Source: Salinibacterium sp.
GTDB taxonomy: Bacteria > Actinomycetota > Actinomycetes > Actinomycetales > Microbacteriaceae
Reading direction: 5' to 3'
DNA length: 12,091 bases
Assembly: GCA_004297555.1 (NCBI GenBank)
Contig: SCSV01000014.1
Span: forward strand, 1 to 12,091
Both the position numbers and the translations under genes were made by a program. The notes under the pieces were generated by a model. That model had not been told where the DNA came from. It saw only the letters and a list, made by a program, of their open reading frames with translations, and did not search any database. This document shows, in pieces, positions 6,898 to 12,091 of the stretch; the first letter of the stretch is position 1; each line of letters begins with the position of its first letter.

Positions 6898-6903
6898 AAT
6901 CTA
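6898..6903 (-). promoter_or_regulatory. Candidate -10 of a leaderless dapB promoter
   Basis: TAGATT (minus strand, 6903-6898) ends six bases before the dapB ATG. No convincing -35 is present at 16-18 bases. It lies just downstream of the hairpin that may terminate the phosphatase transcript, which fits a separate dapB transcription start. Confidence 0.35.
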
Positions 6904-6911
6904 TCAATCAA

Positions 6912-6933
6912 GGGCGGCAACCCACGGCCGCCC
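6912..6933 (-). terminator. Possible terminator after the histidine phosphatase gene
   Basis: A 7-bp GC stem (GGGCGGC 6912-6918 with GCCGCCC 6927-6933, 8-base loop) begins two bases after the phosphatase stop. On the minus strand it is followed by TTGATTGAT, a poor T-tract. It is a weak intrinsic terminator at best. Confidence 0.4.
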
Positions 6934-6935
6934 GG

Positions 6936-7538
6936 CTAGAACGGCTGCGCCTCGGGCAGCCCGGTGCGCAATTCGACCGGTAGGTGCCCGAGGTCGTTGT
7001 GACTGACCAGCACCGGCGGCTTCGCGCTGCGAACCCGGATGATCGTGAGTCCGCAGTTCGCCTGGTTGAGGCCCAGCCAGCGCCAGGCCGGTGCACCGAA
7101 CGCCTCGCGTACGAACCAGGCGATAACGAAGTTGTGGGTGATGAGCAGGTCGTGGCGATCGTGCCGCACCGGTGTCAGGAACTCGGTGATGGCATCCGTC
7201 ATCTGAGCCTCGCCGGCCTCGATCGACTCTGGAGTGATGGCGCCGAAGAACGGCTCGAAGGCCTTTGGCATGTCCGGGGTCGGACCGGAGGGGATGCAGT
7301 CCATGAGCAGTGCGCTCGGTTTTGACTCGACATCGGTCATGCGACTCGTGACGATCGTCGCGGTTTCCTCAGCGCGTTGGAGCGGCGAGTGCCATGCGCC
7401 CGTGAACGGCACGTGGCTGAGCCGGTCAGCGATCGCCTCGGCCTGGAGCTTGCCGCGGTCGGACAGCGGCCCGTCGGGCAAGCCGAACTCGGCGTCGCGC
7501 TGCTCGCCGTGGCGCACCAGGTAGATGAAATGCGACAT
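6936..7538 (-). CDS. Histidine phosphatase family protein (phosphoglycerate mutase-like)
   Basis: A 200-residue cytoplasmic phosphatase of the branch-1 histidine phosphatase superfamily. The signature LVRHGE (7-12) has catalytic His10 and Arg9. SPLQRAEETA (51-60) supplies the conserved Arg55, and ITHNF (133-137) supplies the second His135. Asp80 in MDCIPSG is a plausible general acid. The substrate cannot be told from sequence, since these proteins act on sugar phosphates, nucleotides or phosphoproteins. Its ATG overlaps the stop of the M16 peptidase gene by one base (TGATG, 7540-7536), so it is translated as the second gene of a two-gene operon. It separates the M16 gene from dapB. Confidence 0.92.
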   Translation of the reverse strand: MSHFIYLVRHGEQRDAEFGLPDGPLSDRGKLQAEAIADRLSHVPFTGAWHSPLQRAEETATIVTSRMTDVESKPSALLMDCIPSGPTPDMPKAFEPFFGAITPESIEAGEAQMTDAITEFLTPVRHDRHDLLITHNFVIAWFVREAFGAPAWRWLGLNQANCGLTIIRVRSAKPPVLVSHNDLGHLPVELRTGLPEAQPF

Positions 7539-8893
7539 CAGGCAACCGCGTTCGGAGCGCTGAGTCCGGAGAACGCGGTGTCCTTGACCGTGCCGACGGC
7601 GGCAATGGACAGCGGTCGCGACACGAGATCCTCGGCGAGCTCACGCACCCCATCGGGAGTGACGAGGGCCAGGCGGCGCAGCGACTCGTCGAGGTCGATG
7701 AACTCCCCCAGGGTGATCTCGCTTCGACCCAGGCGGGACATGCGGGTGTCGGAGTCCTCGAGGGCGAGGGCCGCCGCACCGCTCAGTTGGCCGACGGATC
7801 TGCGCAACTCGTCTTCGGTGACACCGTCGGTCGCGAGCCGGCGGAACTCGCCGAGCATGAGCTCCGCCACTTGGGTGACCTTGCTGGGCGAGCATCCCGC
7901 ATAGATTCCAAAGACCCCAGCATCGGAGTAGCCGGGCGAGAACGAGTAGACCGAATACGCGAGGCCGCGCTTCTCGCGCACTTCCTGGAAGAGTCGGCTC
8001 GACATGCCCCCGCCCAAGATCGAGTTGAGCACCGACATTGTGGTTCGCCGCTCATCAGCCGCGGCCAAGCCGGTAACGCCGATCATGATGTTCGCCTGCT
8101 CAATCGGGCGGTGGATGATCGTCAGCGGACTGCCGCGCTCGATCAGGTCCCCGGTGGCATCCCGTCGCCCCACAGGCTCCGCTTCGAGCGCGAGATCCCA
8201 TCCGGCTTTCGTCAAGGCTGTTGTCACGCCGGCAACGAGCGCGTCGTGATCGACCGCCCCCGCCACAGTGATCACCAGATCGCGCGCTCCATAGTTGGCG
8301 CGGTAGTGATCCCAGACCGCCTCATGGGTCACCGCTTGGATTGTTTCGGGGCTCCCGCCGATGGGTCGGCCAAGCGGATGCTCGCCGAGCACGGCCTCGA
8401 AGAAGCGCTCGCTCGTGACGTCGGCCGGGTCGTCATCCGCCATCGCCAATTCTTCGAGGATGACCCCGCGTTCGTTCTCGAACTCCACCGGATCAATCAG
8501 GCTTGAGGTCAGCATGTCGGCAATGACCTCCACCGCCATCGGCAGGTCGCGGTCTTGCACTTTGGCGTAGTAGCAGGTGTATTCCTTGGCCGTCATGGCG
8601 TTGTGCTCGCCACCGACCGAATCGAAACTCACCGCGATGTCGAGGGCGGTGCGGGTCTTGGTTCCCTTGAACAGCAGATGCTCGAGGAAGTGGGTCGAAC
8701 CGAAGGTGTTCGGCACCTCGTCGCGCGAACCGACCGCGACCCAATAGCCGATCGTGGCGCTGCGAGATCCGGGAACGTGCTCGGTCAGAATGCGTACACC
8801 GCTCGGCAGCACGCTGCGACGAACCAGGGAATCGCCCGACGCTGTGAACGAGAGCTCAGCCACATCCAAGGGGAAAGCAACGGCGCGATTCAT
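7538..8893 (-). CDS. M16 family zinc metallopeptidase (insulinase-like)
   Basis: A 451-residue protein with the inverted zinc motif HFLEH (68-72: His68, Glu71 as general base, His72). The distal ligand is Glu148 in EELAMAD, with the accessory Glu141 upstream in NERGVILEEL. The second half (from about 215) is the non-catalytic M16 C-terminal domain with the glycine-rich GGGMSSRLFQEVREKRGLAYSV, here at about 290-311. It is the homologue of M. tuberculosis PepR (Rv2782c) and Bacillus YmxG/MlpA, and processing of peptides is presumed. No signal peptide is visible. The ATG is preceded by TAGGCT at seven bases and has no Shine-Dalgarno. In relatives it directly follows pnp, but here about 2.8 kb of other genes lie between them. 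Confidence 0.95.
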   Translation of the reverse strand: MNRAVAFPLDVAELSFTASGDSLVRRSVLPSGVRILTEHVPGSRSATIGYWVAVGSRDEVPNTFGSTHFLEHLLFKGTKTRTALDIAVSFDSVGGEHNAMTAKEYTCYYAKVQDRDLPMAVEVIADMLTSSLIDPVEFENERGVILEELAMADDDPADVTSERFFEAVLGEHPLGRPIGGSPETIQAVTHEAVWDHYRANYGARDLVITVAGAVDHDALVAGVTTALTKAGWDLALEAEPVGRRDATGDLIERGSPLTIIHRPIEQANIMIGVTGLAAADERRTTMSVLNSILGGGMSSRLFQEVREKRGLAYSVYSFSPGYSDAGVFGIYAGCSPSKVTQVAELMLGEFRRLATDGVTEDELRRSVGQLSGAAALALEDSDTRMSRLGRSEITLGEFIDLDESLRRLALVTPDGVRELAEDLVSRPLSIAAVGTVKDTAFSGLSAPNAVA

Positions 8894-8900
8894 CGCAACG

Positions 8901-8906
8901 AGCCTA
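8901..8906 (-). promoter_or_regulatory. Candidate -10 of a leaderless M16 peptidase promoter
   Basis: TAGGCT (minus strand, 8906-8901) ends seven bases before the ATG. No recognisable -35 lies at normal spacing. A promoter here would be needed because the usual upstream partner pnp is displaced and a divergent regulator gene now precedes this gene. Confidence 0.35.
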
Positions 8907-9011
8907 CGTCACTTCGCCCGAGTGCACGCTGCGCTCGCTCAAGCTCGGCTTCTATTGAGCGGGCGACCGCGCCCGACAAATGCTGTGCCTAGAAATGGGG
9001 TTCAGAAATGT

Positions 9012-9037
9012 GGACAGACAGACTAGTCAGTCTGTCC
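9012..9037. promoter_or_regulatory. 26-bp near-perfect palindromic operator, probable TetR-family site
   Basis: Half-sites GGACAGACAGACT (9012-9024) and AGTCAGTCTGTCC (9025-9037) are reverse complements at 12 of 13 positions, centred on GACTAGTC. The length and symmetry suit a TetR-family dimer or dimer pair. The site overlaps the putative -35 and spacer of the promoter that would read into the tetR gene, so autorepression is the natural reading. The site lies in the divergent region with the M16 gene, 119 bases from that start. Confidence 0.8.
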
Positions 9038-9052
9038 TCATTTGTGTAAAGT
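9024..9052 (+). promoter_or_regulatory. Candidate tetR promoter overlapped by the palindrome
   Basis: TAGTCA (9024-9029, 4 of 6 to TTGACA), a 17-base spacer and TAAAGT (9047-9052, fits TANNNT). Transcription would start near 9059, giving a leader of about 115 bases before the GTG of the regulator gene. Confidence 0.45.
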
Positions 9053-9057
9053 CCCTC

Positions 9058-9172
9058 TTAGGCCCCGAAGCCTAAAAGCGCTACCAGACCCGAATCCGGT
9101 AGCACGCCAGCTCCGCTTCCCCTGGCGGAGAAATTGGTCCCCTAGGGCCATGTCCCCGCAAGGAGTCGCGCT
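9058..9172 (+). promoter_or_regulatory. Structured 5' leader upstream of tetR
   Basis: Three successive perfect 6-bp stems are visible. They are TTAGGC/GCCTAA (9058-9063 with 9070-9075), GCTACC/GGTAGC (9080-9085 with 9098-9103) and CTCCGC/GCGGAG (9111-9116 with 9125-9130). An alternative 5-bp pairing GCCAG/CTGGC (9106-9110 with 9122-9126) excludes the third stem. CTCC at 9111-9114 could also pair with GGAG of the ribosome-binding site AAGGAG (9160-9165), which lies seven bases before the GTG. No known riboswitch class is recognised. The RNA role is inferred from pairing by eye only. Confidence 0.4.
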
Positions 9173-9769
9173 GTGATAATCGTTGAAGATCCTCCCGTTG
9201 CACAGCGCGCTCCAGCGAGCTCCCGAATTCTCGCCGGAGCCAACGAGCTCTTCTATGAGTTCGGCATCCACAACGTCGGGGTCGACCGCATCATCGGCGC
9301 GTCCGCCGTCACGAAGGCGACGTTCTACAAGCACTACCGGGCCAAAGACAACCTCATCGTCGAATACATCACGGCCCGCCACGAACTCGTGCGCCGTGAA
9401 CTCGCCGGCATCATCGCCTCTTCGAACACTGTCGAAGACGCCCTGAATCAATTCGTCGCGGCGGCGGTCGCCGAGATCGCGAACCCCTCCTTCCGCGGAT
9501 GCCCCTTCATCAACGCCGCAGCGGAGTTCCCCGAGGCAGACCATCCCGTTCGCCGCGTCGTCACCGCTCATCGCGAGTGGTACGTCGATGCGCTCGCTGA
9601 TCTGCTCAAAGAAATGGGCCACCCGGTTCCCGGGGATGCCGCCGACGAACTCCTGCTTGCCCGGGATGGCGCACTGGCCGGCGGCTATGCCGGCGACCCG
9701 GTGGCAGCATCCGCAGCGCTTCGTCGCGTTGCTGGACGCGTACTGGCTGATGCCAAGAAGGTAGCCTGA
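9173..9769 (+). CDS. TetR/AcrR family transcriptional regulator
   Basis: A 198-residue regulator. The N-terminal helix-turn-helix spans about residues 17-63, with VDRIIGASAVTKATFYKHY (37-55) as the recognition region and KDNLI after it. The C-terminal ligand/dimer domain is all-helical and contains FRGCPFINAAAEF (107-119), a segment seen in many TetR proteins, with a single Cys110. The start is GTG with AAGGAG seven bases upstream. The palindrome at 9012-9037 is the likely operator, giving autoregulation and possibly control of the downstream membrane gene (60 bases away). The inducer is not deducible. Confidence 0.93.
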   Translation: MIIVEDPPVAQRAPASSRILAGANELFYEFGIHNVGVDRIIGASAVTKATFYKHYRAKDNLIVEYITARHELVRRELAGIIASSNTVEDALNQFVAAAVAEIANPSFRGCPFINAAAEFPEADHPVRRVVTAHREWYVDALADLLKEMGHPVPGDAADELLLARDGALAGGYAGDPVAASAALRRVAGRVLADAKKVA

Positions 9770-9829
9770 GCGTAGACTGAAAGCGGGCTGTAGCAGCTCG
9801 CCGCAACCCAGTATCCGAAAGGAACGGGA

Positions 9830-10168
9830 ATGCAACTCACCTGGTTACTAATAATCACGGTCGCGGCCGCAGCGTTTGCCATTTACGATGGCGTCACGCG
9901 GCTTCGCGGTCGCCGCAGCAACTCGATCATCGCGATCGCCGAGTTAGTTTTCTCGGTACTAATGTTGGCCGCGATATTCATCCACTTCCCGGCACCACTC
10001 GGCGTGCTGTTCTTCGCCGTTGGCCTGGAGGTAGTGCTGATCTTGTTGCTGGTGCTGCGAGGAACAGGGCGTCGACGGTTCTCGATCATTACCCTCGTCG
10101 CGCTGATTCTCAACTCGATAGTCGTGCTCATTGCCTGGGGTGTTCTTCACGTGCCAGGGATCGGCTAG
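9830..10168 (+). CDS. Small four-helix membrane protein, function unknown
   Basis: A 112-residue hydrophobic protein with four predicted membrane helices (about 2-20, 33-52, 56-76 and 85-106). Short Arg-rich loops follow helices 1 and 3 (RLRGRRS 24-30, RGTGRRR 77-83), placing both on the cytoplasmic side. I recognise no family or catalytic motif, and it does not match small multidrug-resistance transporters. A good Shine-Dalgarno (AAAGGAA, 9818-9824) lies five bases before ATG. It follows tetR by 60 bases, with a possible -10 (TAGACT, 9773-9778) just past the tetR stop, and ends at a strong terminator. It is a plausible target of the regulator. Confidence 0.8.
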   Translation: MQLTWLLIITVAAAAFAIYDGVTRLRGRRSNSIIAIAELVFSVLMLAAIFIHFPAPLGVLFFAVGLEVVLILLLVLRGTGRRRFSIITLVALILNSIVVLIAWGVLHVPGIG

Positions 10169-10181
10169 ACATCGATTGCCG

Positions 10182-10215
10182 AAAGCCCGACCCTCCCGGG
10201 TCGGGCTTTTCTTGT
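10182..10215 (+). terminator. Strong intrinsic terminator after the small membrane gene
   Basis: A perfect 12-bp stem, AAAGCCCGACCC (10182-10193) with GGGTCGGGCTTT (10198-10209), loop TCCC, then TTCTTGTT. It sits between convergent genes, so it may also weakly stop the minus-strand reductase transcript. Confidence 0.92.
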
Positions 10216-10224
10216 TGGGCGGAC

Positions 10225-11220
10225 TCAGTGCCGCGAAACGCGATCCAGCTCAGCAGCCTGATGGCGACCAAGTCGCAGGGTCGCGGACGCGGTCAATTGT
10301 GGAACCTGTTCCGGGATGCTCGCCGAGGCAACGGGCGCGACAACGTTCGGCCGGGTGAGCAGCCAGGCGAGCGCGACCGTGGCCATGCTCGTGTCGAGCG
10401 AGGACGCGACCGATTCGACCGCGGTCAGGATGCGCTGTCCGCGCCGCCCGAGCTTGTTGGCGAGCGCCGCACTCGGAGCGTTCAAGGCGATCGCCGAACG
10501 ATGCCGCGGATGCGTCGCAAGGAATCCGCTCGCGAGCGCGAACCGCGGCATCACCCCGAGTCCCTGCCTCTCCGCAACGTGGGCGAGGTCGCCCTCGTAC
10601 TCGTCGCGGTGCACCAAGTTGTAGTGGTTCTGCAGGGCAATCATCGGGGCAACGCCCAACTGTGCCGACGCGATCCGCGCTTCGATGAGCCGGTTGCCGG
10701 TGTGATCTGAGCCGCCGAAATATCGCACTTTGCCCGCACGAATCAGTTCGTCCACGGCGAGGAGTGTCTCCTCGAAAGCGACTTCATGATCGTCGATGTG
10801 CAGGTATAGCAGGTCGATCTCGTCGACGCCGAGTCGTTCGAGCGAAGCATTCACTGCCCGCGTCAGAACGCGTGCGCGCAAACCCGGGTTTTCGGTGCTC
10901 TTGCCCACCTTGGTCGCAACGACGAGGTCTGCACGGTTGCGGCGGCTGCGCATCCAATTGCCGATCATCGTCTCGCTTCGACCGCCGGCGTATGAGTCGG
11001 CGGTATCGATGAAATTACCGCCCTCCGCGACGTAGGCATCGAGGATGTCGTTGACCGTGGCATCCCCCGCAGTCCAGCCGAAAAGTTTGCCGCTGATGGC
11101 CAGCGGAAAGACCATGAGATCGGATGCCCCGATCCGGCGTCGCGGGGCAGCCCAGCGCCCGACAATGGCAGCGGTCTCCGCTGTTGTCGGCGCGGTGTCG
11201 CTCGCGTCAAGCTGCCTCAT
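10225..11220 (-). CDS. Aldo/keto reductase
   Basis: A 331-residue TIM-barrel oxidoreductase expected to reduce carbonyl compounds with NADPH in the cytoplasm. The catalytic tetrad is visible: Asp72 and Tyr77 in NFIDTADSYAGGRSE (69-83), Lys104 in VVATKVG (100-106) and His141 in LLYLHIDDHE (137-146). Further family features are KVRYFGGSDHTG (164-175), the QNHYNLVHRD segment (197-206) and LASGFL (229-234). The substrate is not predictable. ATG has GGGGGAG about seven bases upstream, and TACTCT is a possible -10 about 21 bases upstream. About 28 residues precede the barrel start (GASDLMVFPLAISG). It is transcribed away from the small 64-residue gene's 3' end and converges on the TetR module. Confidence 0.93.
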   Translation of the reverse strand: MRQLDASDTAPTTAETAAIVGRWAAPRRRIGASDLMVFPLAISGKLFGWTAGDATVNDILDAYVAEGGNFIDTADSYAGGRSETMIGNWMRSRRNRADLVVATKVGKSTENPGLRARVLTRAVNASLERLGVDEIDLLYLHIDDHEVAFEETLLAVDELIRAGKVRYFGGSDHTGNRLIEARIASAQLGVAPMIALQNHYNLVHRDEYEGDLAHVAERQGLGVMPRFALASGFLATHPRHRSAIALNAPSAALANKLGRRGQRILTAVESVASSLDTSMATVALAWLLTRPNVVAPVASASIPEQVPQLTASATLRLGRHQAAELDRVSRH

Positions 11221-11315
11221 GCTCGTCTCCCCCAGGCGCTCCTAGAGTATTGCCCCAGGGTACTGAGCGGATCACCCCCATTCTCGGGACGACCCGCCGG
11301 AAGAGCCCAAACGCG

Positions 11316-11510
11316 TTAGACGCGCCGGCGGTACTGAGTGGCCGGGTTGCGCAGTGCCCGGCGGCGCAAGAGGCGCGCGATCCACATGCCGACCACGAGA
11401 AACACAACCGCCACGCTGACCGCGGAGATCGCCCAAATTCCCGCTGTGCTCTGCAGCCAATTCGACAGCGCCGTGAGGGCGCGGTTGAGAAGGGTGAGTG
11501 ATTCGGGCAC
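11316..11510 (-). CDS. Small single-pass membrane protein
   Basis: A 64-residue protein with one hydrophobic helix (about 24-46) and a strongly basic C-terminal tail (RRRALRNPATQYRRRV, 49-64). This suggests N-out, C-in topology. I recognise no family. Support comes from the clean helix-plus-basic-tail architecture and a TANNNT hexamer (TAGCGT) six bases before the GTG start, as at the other leaderless candidates here. It lies between pnp and the aldo/keto reductase on the same strand. Several overlapping longer frames (146 and 161 codons) are less protein-like. Confidence 0.6.
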   Translation of the reverse strand: MPESLTLLNRALTALSNWLQSTAGIWAISAVSVAVVFLVVGMWIARLLRRRALRNPATQYRRRV

Positions 11511-11516
11511 GATTCC

Positions 11517-11522
11517 ACGCTA
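11517..11522 (-). promoter_or_regulatory. Candidate -10 of the 64-residue gene
   Basis: TAGCGT (minus strand, 11522-11517) is six bases before the GTG. No clear -35 is seen. It lies downstream of the pnp terminator, which fits an independent transcript. Confidence 0.35.
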
Positions 11523-11575
11523 CGTGCAGGCGAAAAACGGCGCGCCCCCCAATAGTCGGGCAGACAACCGGGGTA

Positions 11576-11612
11576 CAAAGCAAACGGGCCCACCCCGGAA
11601 GGGATGGGCCCG
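11576..11612 (-). terminator. Intrinsic terminator of pnp
   Basis: On the minus strand CGGGCCCATCCC (11612-11601) pairs with GGGGTGGGCCCG (11596-11585), 12 bp with one G-U pair and loop TTCC. It is followed by TTTGCTTTG (11584-11576). It starts 48 bases after the pnp stop. Confidence 0.88.
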
Positions 11613-11659
11613 AGTGTCTTTCTTGGGCGCCTGGCGAGAGGCCCCAAGGAGACCTGTTA

Positions 11660-12091
11660 CTAGCCTTCTTCTGCCGGGCCCTCAGATGACGCAGCGGAGC
11701 TGTCGGTGTCCGCAGCATCCGCCTCATCTGACACCGGAGCGAGCGAGAGCTTTCCACGGTCGTCGATCTTGGTGATCTCCACCTGGATCTTCTGGCCCAC
11801 GGCGAGCACGTCTTCGACGTTCTCGACCCGCTTGCCGCCAGCGAGCTTGCGCACCTCGGAGATGTGCAGCAGGCCGTCCTTGCCCGGCGTGAGCGAGACG
11901 AACGCGCCGAACGTTGCGAGCTTCACGACGGTGCCGAGGAACCGCTCGCCCACCTCGGGGTTGAGCGGGTTCGCAATCGCGTTCACGGCGGCGCGAGCGG
12001 CCTCCGCCGAGGGCCCGTCGACCGCGCCGATGTACACGGTGCCGTCATCTTCGATCGAGATGTCGGCTCCGGTGTCATCCTGGATCTGGTT
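11660..12091 (-). CDS. pnp: Polyribonucleotide nucleotidyltransferase (partial, C-terminal end)
   Basis: The last 143 codons of PNPase, the phosphorolytic 3'-5' exoribonuclease. The visible part begins in the KH domain (NQIQDDTGADISIEDDGTVYI) and continues with KH helix residues to about 40. It then enters the S1 RNA-binding domain (GERFLGTVVKLATFGAFVSL, GKDGLLHISEV and VGQKIQVEITKIDDRGKLSLA, each a listed S1 strand block). The tail is Asp/Glu/Ala/Ser-rich (about 25 residues), ending at TAG 11662-11660. The frame is open to the right edge, and the two catalytic RNase PH domains lie beyond it. In relatives the M16 peptidase gene follows pnp directly; here other genes intervene. Confidence 0.96.
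   Translation of the reverse strand, partial: NQIQDDTGADISIEDDGTVYIGAVDGPSAEAARAAVNAIANPLNPEVGERFLGTVVKLATFGAFVSLTPGKDGLLHISEVRKLAGGKRVENVEDVLAVGQKIQVEITKIDDRGKLSLAPVSDEADAADTDSSAASSEGPAEEG

Noticed and set aside
9061..9149. Possible tRNA in the tetR leader
   Set aside because: It has several hairpins and a CGAATCC-like string, but no acceptor stem pairing the ends, no proper T-arm and no anticodon arm in register.
9038..9835. 265-codon minus-strand open frame
   Set aside because: Antisense to the TetR gene, running through the promoter and leader. The TetR reading has a helix-turn-helix, a ribosome-binding site and an operator, while this frame has nothing.
11222..11270. AGTA...TACT symmetry upstream of the aldo/keto reductase as an operator
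   Set aside because: Only four outer base pairs match, and the interior is not symmetric.
11207..11757. 146- and 161-codon minus-strand frames
   Set aside because: They run through the pnp end, its terminator and the 64-residue gene in other frames. Composition is not protein-like.
1..12091. CRISPR array, insertion sequence, rRNA, prophage or secretion system
   Set aside because: No spaced direct repeats, transposase motifs, rRNA sequence or phage/secretion genes were seen on either strand.

Overview
The window is high-G+C DNA from an actinobacterium, most likely a member of the Microbacteriaceae. This rests on base composition, GTG starts, many apparently leaderless start codons, and gene order. 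The order pnp, M16 peptidase, dapB, thyX, dapA, rnj (read right to left on the minus strand) is an old actinobacterial backbone: Mycobacterium tuberculosis keeps the same relative order from Rv2783c down to Rv2752c. No mobile element, CRISPR array, rRNA or tRNA was seen.

Layout, left to right. Positions 1-2494 hold the minus-strand pair rnj (RNase J, cut by the left edge) and dapA. From 2498 to 2938 lies a short minus-strand gene resembling the N-terminal part of AbiEi/DUF559-type proteins. It appears to have lost its C-terminal half and it abuts dapA. A 350-base gap follows, carrying a 16-bp perfect inverted repeat. thyX (3289-4131, minus) encodes the flavin-dependent thymidylate synthase with an unusual Pro/Ala/Thr-rich N-terminal extension. 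Back to back with it, on the plus strand, is a three-gene thiol-redox cassette (4227-5655): membrane-anchored thioredoxin, DUF4395 membrane protein with a CxxC, and OsmC-type peroxidase. Then come dapB and a coupled membrane/TPR-like gene (5669-6891, minus), and a histidine phosphatase coupled to an M16 zinc peptidase (6936-8893, minus).

The stretch 8894-11510 separates the M16 gene from pnp, which are usually close neighbours. It holds a TetR regulator (plus) behind a 26-bp near-perfect palindrome and a structured leader, a four-helix membrane protein, a strong terminator, an aldo/keto reductase (minus) and a 64-residue membrane protein (minus). The window closes with the C-terminal end of pnp (KH end, S1 domain, acidic tail) and its terminator.

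The backbone genes serve RNA turnover (RNase J, PNPase), lysine/diaminopimelate synthesis (DapA, DapB) and dTMP synthesis (ThyX). The accessory inserts deal with thiol redox or peroxide stress and a small TetR-controlled module. A recurring signal is a TANNNT hexamer ending six or seven bases before the start codon of dapA, thyX, dapB, the M16 gene and the 64-residue gene. It suggests leaderless transcripts, in contrast to the tetR gene, which has a long leader and a good Shine-Dalgarno site.
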